In this document: piece by piece, positions 49,401-61,003 of the stretch
Numbering within the stretch: position 1 is the first letter of the stretch
Layout of the letters: each line of letters begins with the position of its first letter
NCBI RefSeq assembly: GCF_000787575.1
Contig: NW_012236525.1
Coordinates: 945,686 to 1,009,685, forward strand
DNA length: 64,000 bases
Reading direction: 5' to 3'
Source of the DNA: Acytostelium subglobosum LB1
Taxonomy: Eukaryota > Evosea > Eumycetozoa > Acytosteliales > Acytosteliaceae
Program-made: the position numbers and the translations under genes
The notes under the pieces: model-generated
The model's database searches: none
The model's input: only the letters and a program-made list of their open reading frames with translations
What the model was told of the DNA's origin: nothing

Positions 49401-50412
49401 AAGCCTGACTGTTCATCGTCGCCCTCTTCAATGTCGCTGGCTGCGGTTGCCAGTGAATGATCGAGACGGCCCGCAAACTCAACGATCTGCATCAAGACGT
49501 GCAGTGGCGAGCTGTCTCTTCGGTTCAAGCCGGCTCTAACAAGTAGCTTACGCGTCTCCATATGCTGACCATTGATCGCGTATAGCAAGGCGAACACCAA
49601 TATTCTGTCCACTTGACCAGACTCCAATCCACAAGTCTCGACCTCATTGTCCAGCCAAGCCAACCTATCACGACACCTCATCGTGCACAGTACATAACAA
49701 CACTTCTCTATAATATCATGTCTTTGATCATCAATGATTGCCATGATCCTTTGATTGAGTGATTGAGTTGATTGAGTTGATTGAATGAGTGAGTGATCTT
49801 ACTTAATATTCAATCAATCAGTAAATCATACTTGTCCTTTGGACTCATCTTGATGTCAAGATCAAAGTCTATTGTCCAGTCATTGTAGTCGAGTAGCAAG
49901 GGATTGACTGCATTCCTAATGTTAATGTAAGTTGGATAGTGCATGAATGAATGTCTTGACATCATCATGTCTGGTAGTAGTTGTTGCTGATGGTCATCAG
50001 TCTGTATCTGTTGTATCTGTTGTATATCTTGTATATGTGATGATGAGGTTGTTGATGTTGTTGATGTTGAAGTATGTACATGATTCGAGGGCGATGGTGG
50101 AGTAGTCACAGTCGAAGTTGATATTGATTGGAATTGATGTTGTCTATCCAGTTGTTGGTGATGTTGCCGCAGAAGTAGAGTAGCATTACTACTACCACCT
50201 CTCCAACATGATATTGGTAACCTTGGTATCCTTGTTAACATCATCATCATGTACGTGTACAATACAAGGATTGGCCAATCATTCAATGATCTTGCAAGTT
50301 GGCGAAACAATCCGTTTTGTCGCATTTTCCCTCGTCTCATCTTCATTTGTTCGCATAAATATGAAGCGTCGACAATGGACGCCATTGTCGGTTTGGTTTG
50401 GTTTGATTCCAT
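46421..50412 (-). CDS. Very large PPR-like helical-repeat protein, probably mitochondrial
   Basis: Exons 50412-49832 and 49748-46421 join in phase 2 to give 1302 residues. The N-terminus is basic with few acids (KMRRGKMRQNGLFRQLARSL, RIPRLPISCWRG), like a mitochondrial import signal, then Gln/Thr-rich. Beyond residue 195 the whole protein is alpha-helical; several segments look like pentatricopeptide repeats (TYNVLIGLLSTRP, VVRELLDKGLRPTPNMLSHL, TFTFILCKHIRNGDLEMVQ). PPR proteins bind organelle RNA. The repeat register is too weak to count by eye, and no catalytic domain is visible. An alternative is a helical scaffold of another family. Confidence 0.65.
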
Positions 50413-50423
50413 TTGTATTTAAT

Positions 50424-51556
50424 TTACATCTCCATTAGAGGTATCATGCCTTGAACGTCGTCACTGATTGGCGACGGCTTTCTAAAGTAATAGTGTTGCA
50501 GCAAGAAGAACAGGGCAGCGGGCATCAGGTCGGCCATAATGCCACCGACTATCATCAGTGCCAGTCCCTTCTTCTGGGCAACGCCCAGTCCTGACACCTT
50601 GAACTCAATGAACAGGTCTGGTATGACAATGGTCGACAATCTTTCTGTTGACTCCAGTGATACCTGAACAGTTAGGTCAGATCCCTCGTCAGACATTGCT
50701 GTCACCTGATTGTTTGATTGATTGATTGGTTGATTGAATGAGTGAATGAGTGAGTGGAAGCGCAGGAGAGAGCAGCCAAGTCAACTTACATCATATGGGT
50801 TCTCCAATTGATAGGAGTTCAATGATCGTTCAATCTCGTATTGGCATCCTTTGATTGTGTTGTTGCATAAAGTCTGTGTGATGGATGTGATGAAGGGGAT
50901 GTTAGTAAGGTATGATGAAGGGGAAGGGAGAGTGAACGACAACATACCCCTGGGAGTACCTCGCCCTCAACATAGTCATCGGTCTTATCCTCGATGGTGT
51001 TGTTGTATGGAGCCTCTCTGTAGATAGGGATGGTTTTGCCACCGCAGTAAGCAAACTCTGTCTTGGCCAACGAACTGAATGTTGCCATCTCGCTATGTGT
51101 CTTGCCTCCACCCTTGATGTGATGCATGAATGTAATGTTTCCCTTAACTACATGGTTGTATGATTATGTCAGCATGTCAGTTGGTTCGCCGATGTATCGT
51201 ACTGACTGATGTGACTTACCATTGTTTGTAAGATAGACTACTGGCTGATACATGATGCCCTCGTCCAAGACGTTCTTTGGTATGCTAAAGGTGATGATGT
51301 TGGTAGTCTCTGGTGTTTTGGGACAGATGGGCTGGCCAAAGGTGAGTGCATAGCTCGACCATTTGGTAAAGGTGTTGGTATCCTTTGTCTTGTTGCCAAA
51401 GCCACACAGAGGTATGCTGTAGAAGTATGGTGGAGGTGGTGGCTCTGACCTATATGCTACAATACCCAACGACAGCAATATTACTCCAACTACAAACATC
51501 GTACTACACACCAATACAATGCCAACTACACATTTCGTACATTCTTGTCTCCTCAT
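50424..51556 (-). CDS. Two-span membrane glycoprotein of unknown family
   Basis: Four exons join in phase: 51556 to about 51224, then 51150 to about 50950, about 50880-50790, and 50705-50424, roughly 300 residues. A first membrane span (CVVGIVLVCSTMFVVGVILL) follows a short MRRQECTK leader; a second (LALMIVGGIMADLMPAALFF) lies near the C-terminus. Between them is a lumenal or extracellular domain with N-glycosylation sites (NKT, NIT, NNT) and several cysteines (LCGFG, PICPKT, AYCGGK, TLCNNT, GCQYE). The layout recalls CDC50/LEM3 proteins, but their motifs are not evident, so I assign no family. It starts 11 bases from the PPR-like gene's own start region, in tandem on the same strand. Confidence 0.65.
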
Positions 51557-51874
51557 TATCTATATATATCTCTATCTATCTCTCAATCTCTATCTCTATG
51601 TCTTTGTCTATTTATATTATCAAATGAACTGTGTCCGTCTCTATCTCTTCAAGTTATATTATGTTATTTGAATGATTGATCGTAAGTCTAATATTGGTAT
51701 TGTTAATGAGTCGTCGTCTGTGTCTACCTCAATAATGAATGAATGATAATGAATGGATGTTGATTGTTGTTGATGTGTGTTGACAACCAACCTTTCACAC
51801 ACTTGTGAACCTCCATCCAGGGTAGTTTTGTTTTGTTTTGTTTGTGAGCCCAGGCTCCAAACTGACAAGAGTTA

Positions 51875-51907
51875 GGGCGAGGGCGAGGGCGAGGGTTGGG
51901 GCAAGGG
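51875..51907 (+). repeat. Second period-6 G-quadruplex-type tract
   Basis: Six runs of three or more G are spaced five to seven bases apart (units GGGCGA x3, GGGTT, GGGGCAA, GGG), preceded by GTTA. It lies about 320 bases upstream of the two-span glycoprotein start. The rest of 51557-52097 shows no gene. Confidence 0.7.
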
Positions 51908-52097
51908 TAGGCAAGATTAGAAGTATTTGGTATCATGACCAAGATGATGTACAGAGGTGGTAATAATCCATTAACTACATTATTATTAATAGTTGAAGGT
52001 GAGTGCGTGAATGACATCACCATGGAAATGATCGAATGAACGAAAGAATGAATGATCAAACAACCAATCAAGGTCAATCAAGGTCAATCTAGATCAA

Positions 52098-55000
52098 TTA
52101 CCAAGGTGATTTGGGAAGGTAAGATAGTACTGTCTTCCAATAGCTATCGTTTGGACACTGTGAACAGAATTGTTGATAGATGGCCATGAATAACTTCTTG
52201 ACTTCGAGTAAACGTTGGGTACGACGGGCTGAGAGCTCCTCTTGTGATAGGTTGGCACTGTTGTTGTTGTGTACATGGGTGTGCTGTTGCTTGTGGGGCA
52301 ACTGCTCCTCCTCTTGACCGGACATCGGGTCGCGATCATCGTCCCTGACACGTGAGTTGGCAAACGCTCCATGTCCATCCTGTTGCTTGATACGCTTGTT
52401 GTTTCCAGGCGTACCATGCTCGGTCAAGACGACCGTCGACGGTGCTTGGTTCATCACTTCCGCTGCCGCTGTTGCCGCAGCCACTCCCAATGGATTATGG
52501 TCGACGATGAAGCCTGTGTTAGGGTCCCAACTCTGGTCCAGCTCCGCCAGTACCTCGTCGTCGCCCTGATCCTTGGCGTCGTGGTTCATGTCCTCTACGT
52601 CACTACCCGATGAAGGGCACTTGGGAGTGGAGGTGAATGAGGACAGAGACTTCATGTAGTCGGGCAGTGAGCCCATCAATTGCCAGCTGCCACCAAGCTC
52701 CTCACAGTCCTTGGTAGCGGGGTACTCTGAAGGTGAAGGTCTGCTCCTGATCCTGTTGCAGCCATTGCCTGGCACCTCCAGTGGTGAGCTCGAGCTGGTG
52801 GTAGGCTTCAGAGGGATACATGATGGTGAGTGTTGAGGTGATGATGGTGCTGATGTGTAGTTTGAAAAGAGTGAGTGTAGTTTGAACAGTGAGGAGGCAG
52901 GCGATTCCTTCTTGGGAGTGGATGGTGCTGATTGGGAGACGTCCACTGACTTGGATAATGATGTCGTTGGCGACGAGCCTGGATGCTGCATCATGGAGGT
53001 CTTCCATGAGCTGTAGACATTCAGTGTTTGCTTGCCAAGTGTTGATGAGGTATGATGTTGTCCACTGGATGGTGCGGGGATGTCTTGAGCAGTCGATACA
53101 CTGCCCGAGTGATGCTGATTGTTTCTCGACCTCTTTGGTGATGAGTAATGATGTACAGAGTATTCCGAGGAGGTGATAAACTCCAGGAAGTAGAAGCAGA
53201 AGTAGAAGATGTCCTGGCCCCTGGCAACTCGATCAGATAGTTGATGACTGAACAAGAACCAATCATAGGCCACTGTGAGATAGAGTATCTCAGATGCGTT
53301 GAGTGATTGATGGATCTCTCCATCAGCCCACAACGACAATCTTAAAAGTGATATAAATAGAGGTGTTCGGTCCCATCCTGAGATGCAATGGACCAGCACA
53401 CCAGCGTCCTTGCTGTCGTCCGATATGTACTCTAGTAGCAGCTTCAGATAGTTCTGAGTCAGGTACACTATTGATGGAATGTGATTGATTGATTGAATGT
53501 TAGTACCTGGACTGATATGAGACAACTGTTATCCCTCTATCCGATAACATACAGAGGTCCCATGATTTGTACTCCTCCCAGACGACTGGGATGGAGGACT
53601 TGTCGATCTTGAGCTCGGCTGACGGCTCGTTGGAATCCCAATCAAACATGAGATCCTTGGCATTGTGTTGGTTCTGATTGAACTGGGTAAAGAACTCCAC
53701 ACCAGGGTATGGAGTGGAGGCGATGACAAAGTGCTTCGAGTACCTGTCATTGACATCCGCCTTCTCCGATGAGCAGACGTAGATGCCGAACCTATGAGGT
53801 CATATGTTTGGTGTTAGTGGACATCTATTGACACGATCCATTCCCATTCAATCATACTTCTTCTTCTTGTTCTCAACCATCAGATCAAAGATGTATTTGA
53901 CTGATAGGTTCTTGATGGCGTTGATGTCATTGTTTCGCAACATTTCCATGTCCTGTTGATAGTTCATATCACCACCTTGGTCCATATCGTCGGACGACTG
54001 TACCGAGTTGGACATTGTGTTGCCAATGTTTGAGCTGCTACTGTGTGATTGTTGATGGATGTTGTTAGACATTGTTGCGCTCCCCGAAGTTAAAAAGTGA
54101 TCATTACTTCTTGAATTGAGTCTTGATTGAGTTTACACCAGTTTGTAGCATATACTCAATCCTCTTTGATAGTGTGGATGAACGACACAGGTTCTTGTTG
54201 TGATAATAGATAACTGGGAAAGGGAAGCGTGTCCTTACTCGTGCAAACCTGGATTGTGCCAACAGCTTCTGAATAGTTGATGGATTGTTGACTAATTCCA
54301 TTCATTTGAATGTTAGGGAGGACTGTTCAACCTTGCCATCACCTCTGCCACCCTCATCTCTTTCATTCATTCATTCTTACCTCTCTTGATGTCCCTTTCT
54401 ATACATGCTTTGCACTTTAGGTTCTTCTCAGATTCTATAACTACGAGGTCGGGTGGGTAGGTGGCACAGAACTCACCATTCCTATTGTTGATGATGGTGA
54501 TGTTGTAATCCTTGTTGAACAGAGAGTTGACTTGACTCTGGAACTTGGACAACTCGTCCTCTTTCTTACCCGACACCAAGTTTACTTTGAATTGTCGGAA
54601 TGAGGAGAACAGTTCGCACAGCTCTGGCAGCATTGACACGTTTTGTCCGAGGCCGAGCAGGCCATTGTCAGCAGACGATTGTGATGCGAAGGTTGTTTCG
54701 CAATGATTATGTACATGTGGTGTGAATGCTGCTCCTGCAGTCGGTGCAGAATATGAACGTTGATATGGGAGTGGAGGTGCCGGAGGTGGGGGCAGAGTTG
54801 GAGGAGCAGTGCATAGTTGGCCATCAGCATCATCATCGACAGATGTTGTTGTTGTCGTTTCCAATGTTGTTATGGTAGTTGTGGTAGTCGTTGTAGGAGT
54901 CGAGGGCATCATGGTCGTAGTAGTCGTTGTAAACATTGAGGATAGAGATGAAACGTGATCCTTTAGACTTGCCACTACAATGTTCATTGGATGATCCTCA

Positions 55001-55098
55001 TCATTTGCCGACACTGCTACCACTGCCACTGGATGATAATCCTCTCCATTATTTCCAAATGGTGCATTTGTCTGATGAGACAACACTGCTGTTTGCAT
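52098..55098 (-). CDS. mtmr14: MTMR14/Jumpy-type phosphoinositide phosphatase
   Basis: About six exons run from ATG 55098 to a stop at 52098. The catalytic motif VHCISGWDRTPLFISLLRLS carries the CX5R cysteine and arginine. Collinear human motifs include FARVRTRFPFPVIYYHNKN, NLCRSSTLSKR, LSVKYIFDLMVENKKKKY, EFFTQFNQ, and ASEILYLTVAYDWFLF. MTMR14 removes the 3-phosphate from PI3P and PI(3,5)P2 and restrains autophagy. The N-terminus (residues 1-140) is Thr/Pro-rich and not conserved; the C-terminal 350 residues are Ser-rich, ending with a helical segment (RLLEVKKLFMAIYQQF). Exon 1 (55098-54381) joins exon 2 in phase 1. Confidence 0.92.
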
Positions 55099-56557
55099 TT
55101 GTAGTAGTATCCTCTATCTTTTGTCAATCAATGTAGATTATAAATATTAAAATAATAATAATAATAATATGTAATTCACCAGAATGTCTTTTGTTCTTGG
55201 CCAGAGGTATTATTAATAATTCTTCTTCTTCTGATGATGATGATGATGATGATGAGTATAGGGCGGAATGGTAGTATTCTCTCTTGAACTTTAAATAATA
55301 ATAATAACTCTGGCTAACTGTGATTGATAATTGAACGAATGAATGAGACTCAATACATATATTATTATTATTTATTATTTATTATATTATTATATATTAC
55401 ATACATACATACAAATATATATCTTATGTACAACAACAGTGAATTCACAAGTTTGTTTGGAATTGGGAAGAAGAAGTGTGTTGTTGTCCGCTTTGGTCTC
55501 CATCTTCATCCATTCCATCCAAACACCAACAACTCACAAATTAAATTTACAAACACCTTACACTATGAGGGATGCTGTTGCACTCACCCCCTACAGTTGC
55601 AAGAATGGCAACAACTCATACACACATACACGAACACCCACCCTCACACACACACAAAGATACAACCAATCAATCACGATACTTGGTCCAAGACTGAGGT
55701 GTGCCCGACGACGACCAACAACATTATTCTTTCGATAATCTCTCCATTTATCTCTGCAATTGGACAACAAACTTGAAGATTCACCTTTGTTTGTTTGTTC
55801 GACCCACCAGGGCACTCGTGTGTTCTGGGCCTGGTCCTAAAAGGGTGCTCGTTTGTCGTTTGCGTCCGAGCTTTGACATTTACTCAATCAATGCTCAATA
55901 TATATATATATATATATATTCTATCTGTATGATTACTTTATGTGTCTTAAGATAAAATACTATGATGGGGACCAGTCACACAACATGCTTGAGGAGGTGG
56001 AGGAGGATCGGAAGAGTGATCGACCTTGAGTGGGTACGCCCATTCGATAAAACCCAAGTGAGTAGGATGTTCTGTTCTATGCATGATCCCTGGAGACGAC
56101 GCAATGATGGTTATATACATGGGTGATCACTTATAAATCTTGCATCAACACTACGTCATAACTCTAAGTGTCCAAAACCTATCCGGGGAACTGTCACACA
56201 ACATCCACGGAGGTTTCCTTCGTTCATTTGCAAAATTTGATGTATGTGTGTTAGATAGTTAGTTGACGGAGTAACACCCGCGACATTTCCACAAGGCTGG
56301 CGCGTCAAAGTCAAGGATCATTCAATCAGACGTCGGATCACCCCCACACCCGTCATGCCCTGACTCACCTCCCACAACAGTGATGCATCCACTCATCACC
56401 CTAGGGCAAAGAACGTCCTCCTCACAATGATTCAACAAGTCTACACTTCCTAGCATTCCATCTCCACCAACTAAGTTATATCATTCATTCAATCATTCAT
56501 ACTTAGCAAAGGACATACACAGATATAACATATTTAAACATACATATACACAACACA
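55099..56557. other. Intergenic region of 1.46 kb between divergent genes
   Basis: No coding frame, splice grammar or RNA gene was recognised. It contains TTC/GAT trinucleotide repeats near 55220-55255, an AT-rich zone near 55360-55400, a CACA tract near 55620-55660 and a TA tract near 55895. Promoters for MTMR14 (left) and the OSBP-type gene (right) must lie here. Confidence 0.4.
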
Positions 56558-57890
56558 ATGGGAAAGACAAAGGAAGAAAACTTGGAAGATGTTGGAGAGA
56601 CTATCCCTGATGAGGTGGCAAAGGATGGCGCTGCGGCCGAAACAAAGACAATGTCGATCGATGAGATTGATGCCCAGGTGGACAATGGCAAGGCCAACCC
56701 AAACACGATGACCTCCATGATGAAGAACATGAAGATCGGCACGGATCTCACGTCGATGAACTTCCCCGGCGGCTGGATCATGCCGCGCTCCGCACTCACC
56801 TTCTTTGCCGAGCACTGTCTGGCCTACTTTGACCTGCTGGTCAAGTGCAACGACATCAGCGACCCGCTCGAGAGAATGTTGCAGGTCTACCGCTACATTA
56901 TGTCCACGCGTTGGATCCCCAAGGAGGTGGGCAAGAAGCCCCTCAACCCAGTGCTGGGCGAGACACACACTGCCAAAGCCACGTACGACAACAACCCGGG
57001 CACAGTCACCTCGTTCTGCGAGCAGATCTCCCATCACCCACCACTGTCGGCCAACGTCGTCCACGACAAGACCAACGGCATCTACGGCTGGTTCTGCTCG
57101 CCAATGAAGCCAAGCTTCATGGGCACCTACATCAAGTTGACGATCGATGGCTGCTTCCATATCCGTCTCGAGAAGTTCAACGAGACCTACACCACCACCC
57201 TTCCATCCCTTGCCTTCCGTATATTCAGAGCTTTCGGAGAGTTCATTGGTACCTCTACACTATCATGTGACAAGCATCCATATACCCTCAAGACCACCTT
57301 CCTTCCAAAGGTATGTTTGGGACCCAAGTGTGAATGTGTGTGGAGTGAGGTGGGGGTTAGGCTGGAATGATTCCGGCCTAAGCCCAAGCCTCGCCCCTCC
57401 CCCGCCCCAACACATTAACACTCAATCAATCAAGTTTCAGAAACAATAACTAACTTCATCGTTCAACCAATCAATCAATCAATTCTAGCCACTGCTGATT
57501 GGATCACATAATGTGATTGAGGCAACAGTGTTCAATGGCAAGGATAAATTGTATAAACTAAAGGGTCACTGGGACGCCGAGATCAAGATATCTGCACATA
57601 AGAAGGACAAGTATGAGTTCTTCTTTGACAAGAACAAGTTGTCCAAGTGCAATATTGCACCAGTGCCAGAGACAGAGGTGTTGCCCACCGACTCCAATCT
57701 GGTGTGGGCTGGCGTCATCGAGGGTGCCAAGTCAAGCACGCCCGCCAAGTCCATCACACGCGAGAAGACCAAGGTCGAGGAGGAGCAGAGAAAGATCGCA
57801 CTGGACAGGAAGGAGAAGGGTATCGTATGGGCACCAGCTCACTTCACCCAGAAGGATGGTGTCTGGACGCACAACGATTATATAAATTAG
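56558..57890 (+). CDS. Oxysterol-binding protein-related protein (short form)
   Basis: Exons 56558-57310 and 57489-57890 join in phase 0 to give 384 residues. The ORD signature EQISHHPPLSA is present (family EQVSHHPP), with NPVLGETH before it and KGHWDAEIKI and a C-terminal EEEQRKIALDRK after it. No PH domain or FFAT motif is seen, so it is a short ORP of the kind common in Dictyostelium. Such proteins move sterols and phosphatidylinositol 4-phosphate between membranes. The intron has GGAATGATTCC inside a GGC..GGCC flank. Confidence 0.93.
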
Positions 57891-58025
57891 TTTAAAGAGT
57901 AATTGCTCAGTATCATTCATCAGTGTTGAGCAGTATCCAGGCGGCACACTGGACTGACTGTCTTTGCTCGATCCCCTTTTAGTTTGTTAACACAATAGAG
58001 GAATGGACTTAATGCATTGTACATG

Positions 58026-59677
58026 TTATTTGAATGGAGTACCTGGCGGGGACATGAGATTGTTGTTGATTGCATTCCTGAGACTCTTGTGAGGAAGAGT
58101 GATTGATGGACATGTCTTTTCCAGCCAGAGGTAGAGTGTCTGGATGGTTGTCTTGTTGATATTCTTGTTTGATTGAGACCAGTTGAGACAGTTGCTGTCA
58201 ACGCCACATGTAGACTGATAGTCATCCATTACCAACATATTCATCTTTGCATATTTGGCAAGCAATACAATAGCTATGGATACACAATTTGAGTATCCAT
58301 CCAATGAATGAATGATAAGTTTTGTTGTTGTCTTTGGATTTGGACCATTCATTCGCTCCACTATCCACATCTCACATTGTTTCAACTTGTACATAAGATC
58401 ACTCTTTCCAGACTTGCCTTCCTTCATTGGTATGTGTATATATCTTGCTTTAAGCTCGGTCTCATTTGTAAACAATGATTGTTCGTTGTTATTGTATTGA
58501 TAGGACATACTACAATTAAGTAATAAAGTGTTTGAAGGTTCATCCATAAGTTCCTTAGTGATCTTTGATGTTGATAATACTATGTTTGTGTTTCCAATTG
58601 ATACATAATGATTGTCATTGTGGTTGTTGTCGATGTTGTTGATATTGTGATTATTTACAAGTTGTTTGACGTATTCTTCCATTGATTGATCAGTTTGTTG
58701 TGACATGATTGATTGGTGATGTCTCCAGAACATCTGATGTGATAGTCCTTGTGACCAGTTCTCTTCATCATCACCAGCTCCTTGTATATAAGCACGGAAT
58801 GGTAATCTATCATCTCTATAGTCTGAACATGATATCAAGTACATTGGATGGAAGTCCAGAGTGTCTCCTCCATCACCATGATCATAGTCCTTCCAAACAA
58901 TCGTCTCGACTGATATCCAAAGTGGTCTGATTGGTTTCTTGATCAGTGTGGCAAGGTGATCAAGTCCAGCTGCATTAACAAATGGCATCAAGTTATCCAT
59001 ATACCTATCAACCAACATCATCATTTGATCACGTTCAGATTCAGATATCCATGATGGTGTGTAAAGTTGATTCCACGATGTATCTTCCTCCGGGGATTGA
59101 AGTTGTTGTGATGGTTGTGATTGCTCTCTTAACTTCTTGATCGTTCGACTGATTACACATGCCCATATTGGTATTGTACGACTGAAGCTGTCTGGGAACT
59201 TCTTGCCACGTCTAGTTGAGTCGACTACAAGACAACCATCGTGTTTGATCAGAGTGTCCAGGATACCAAGGTTAAGCCGTGTTAGACTGAATCTCCAATT
59301 GCCATAATGTCCATCAGTCGATCTAAAGTAACAAGATGAATGAAACCTTGGTGAATACCATGCTCCACATCTCAAGTTGGCAACGAGAGGGTATTTAGGA
59401 TATGCTCTATCGTGTGAGTTATGTATGATAAGGTGTATAGTTGGTTAGTAGAGACTCGTTTAGTCATACATCATTAAGTCCAGCAAGCAAGCAAGGCATG
59501 GACATATGTTGAAATCTACTCTGCAATGTCATTGATAAAGTTGGAGTCAAACACTATTGATTTGAGATGATTGGATAAACTGTTCTCTATACGATCGACA
59601 CCTCTCAACAACTGAGATGATGACTGTTGGAATTGTTCATTCCAAATGTTGTTATTATTATTATTATTATTAATCAT
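58026..59677 (-). CDS. rit1: Initiator tRNA phosphoribosyl transferase (RIT1-like)
   Basis: Exon 1 starts at ATG 59677 (an Asn-run leader) and exon 2 runs to the stop at 58026, about 512 residues. The splice gives INDIAEAYPKYPLVANLRCG in phase. Motifs typical of yeast Rit1 are visible: RCGAWY, CYFRSTDGHYGNW, NLGILDTLI, VVDSTRRGKKFPDSFSRTIP and IWACVISR. The C-terminal half has LIIHSLDGYSNCVSIAIVLL, like the DUSP-type cradle of the family. Rit1 adds phosphoribose to A64 of initiator tRNA so that it cannot serve in elongation. An Asn/His-rich insert is present at about residues 310-335. Confidence 0.85.
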
Positions 59678-61003
59678 TCTATTATACTACTATACTAGAT
59701 TGATTGATTGATTGATGATTATACATTGGTATTCATTCATTCAATCATTCAATTACTCATCTATTCTTTGTCTTTCGTTCCTTTCTTCTGGTCTGAGAAA
59801 TTTCCAGATGTTGTCGTACTTCAATTTGTTTTATTGATTTATTGTTGAACTACTAGTAGTTCTTGTTGTTATTGGTTTACCAGTATGTCTATAAAGTTAT
59901 ACTATCTCACCAAAAGAATCAATCATTCAGTGTTTCCCTAGTCTTCAATAGCGGTCATCCTACAACCAATCCAATTGGAGTTGTTATCATTATCCATCTT
60001 ATACAAGCATGTAAGTAAATCTTCTAAAGATTAAGAAGTCAATGCTACAAGTTTACCAACAAAGAAGGTCAATGTACAATGTACAAAGTACAATGTACAA
60101 TGGACAATGGACAATGTTGACAAACCAAGGGAATAGGCGAGAGACATGAGATTCGAATCTCTTTAAATTAAAATAAGATTCATTCTCTCCATCTAAACAA
60201 CAATACGGGAACATTGCTCAAACCCATGCAAAAAGAACCCAAATCCAATGTTTTTGGGAAGACACACACCGTTTCCCAACCACCACCATTAACACAAACA
60301 ACTCTTAATAATAAAACACACACACAAACACATCATTCTTACTTATTGTATATTCACATACACACACACACACATACACACCTCTCAATTATACCATCCC
60401 TTTAGCTGCTGCTGACAACAACAACAATAACGTCGACCCAACCCCTTAGCCACAAGTGAACTCTACACACTTCTCAAAGAGTTCATACAGATAACAACAA
60501 TATTATATACATTATTTATTTATATATATATATAGTATAATATATAGTAGTTTGTTTGTTGGTTTGTTTGTTTGTTTGATTGAGTTGTGTGAGGACTTGA
60601 TGACAAGGTGAAGGAATAACCAAACAAATAACAATAGATTGTATATTATATCAACTTATCAATATCAATATAGTTTATTTATATATAGTGTATATAGTCC
60701 CCTGTATTATTTAGAACAACCAATTTCACTCTTAAAGGTTACATAATAATCTTTAACGAATCTCTTTATAATCTCATTATCATCATCATTTACAACAACA
60801 ACAACATCATTTATTAATTAATTGTATAATTGGATTGGACTTTATAAATATATATTACTGTCTGATCAGATCAACAGTTAATTCGAAGAGTTGTATATAT
60901 CCCGAGGGAAACACCGAGAAGAAGAAGTAGTAGAAGACAAGACAAGATACCGATACCGAACTATTACTTGTTTTAAAATAGCGAAAGAGAAAGACCAAAC
61001 AGA
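59678..61003. other. Intergenic region between divergent genes
   Basis: No gene is seen. It holds a 7-base minisatellite at 60070-60118, CACA and TA tracts, a 14-base palindrome GAGATTCGAATCTC near 60145 that looks like a tRNA B-box but has no tRNA around it, and an AT-rich leader before the RING gene. Confidence 0.4.
60070..60118. repeat. 7-base minisatellite
   Basis: Seven head-to-tail copies of a CAATGTA/CAATGGA unit occur, with single-base variants. It lies in non-coding sequence. Confidence 0.8.

Noticed and set aside
55324-55776. Tyr/Ile-rich and His/Thr-rich frames in the MTMR14-OSBP interval
   Set aside because: They are translations of TA and CA simple repeats, without family match or splice support.
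60121-60160. tRNA-like B-box GATTCGAATC
   Set aside because: It is a 14-base palindrome; no D-arm, anticodon arm or acceptor stem can be built around it.
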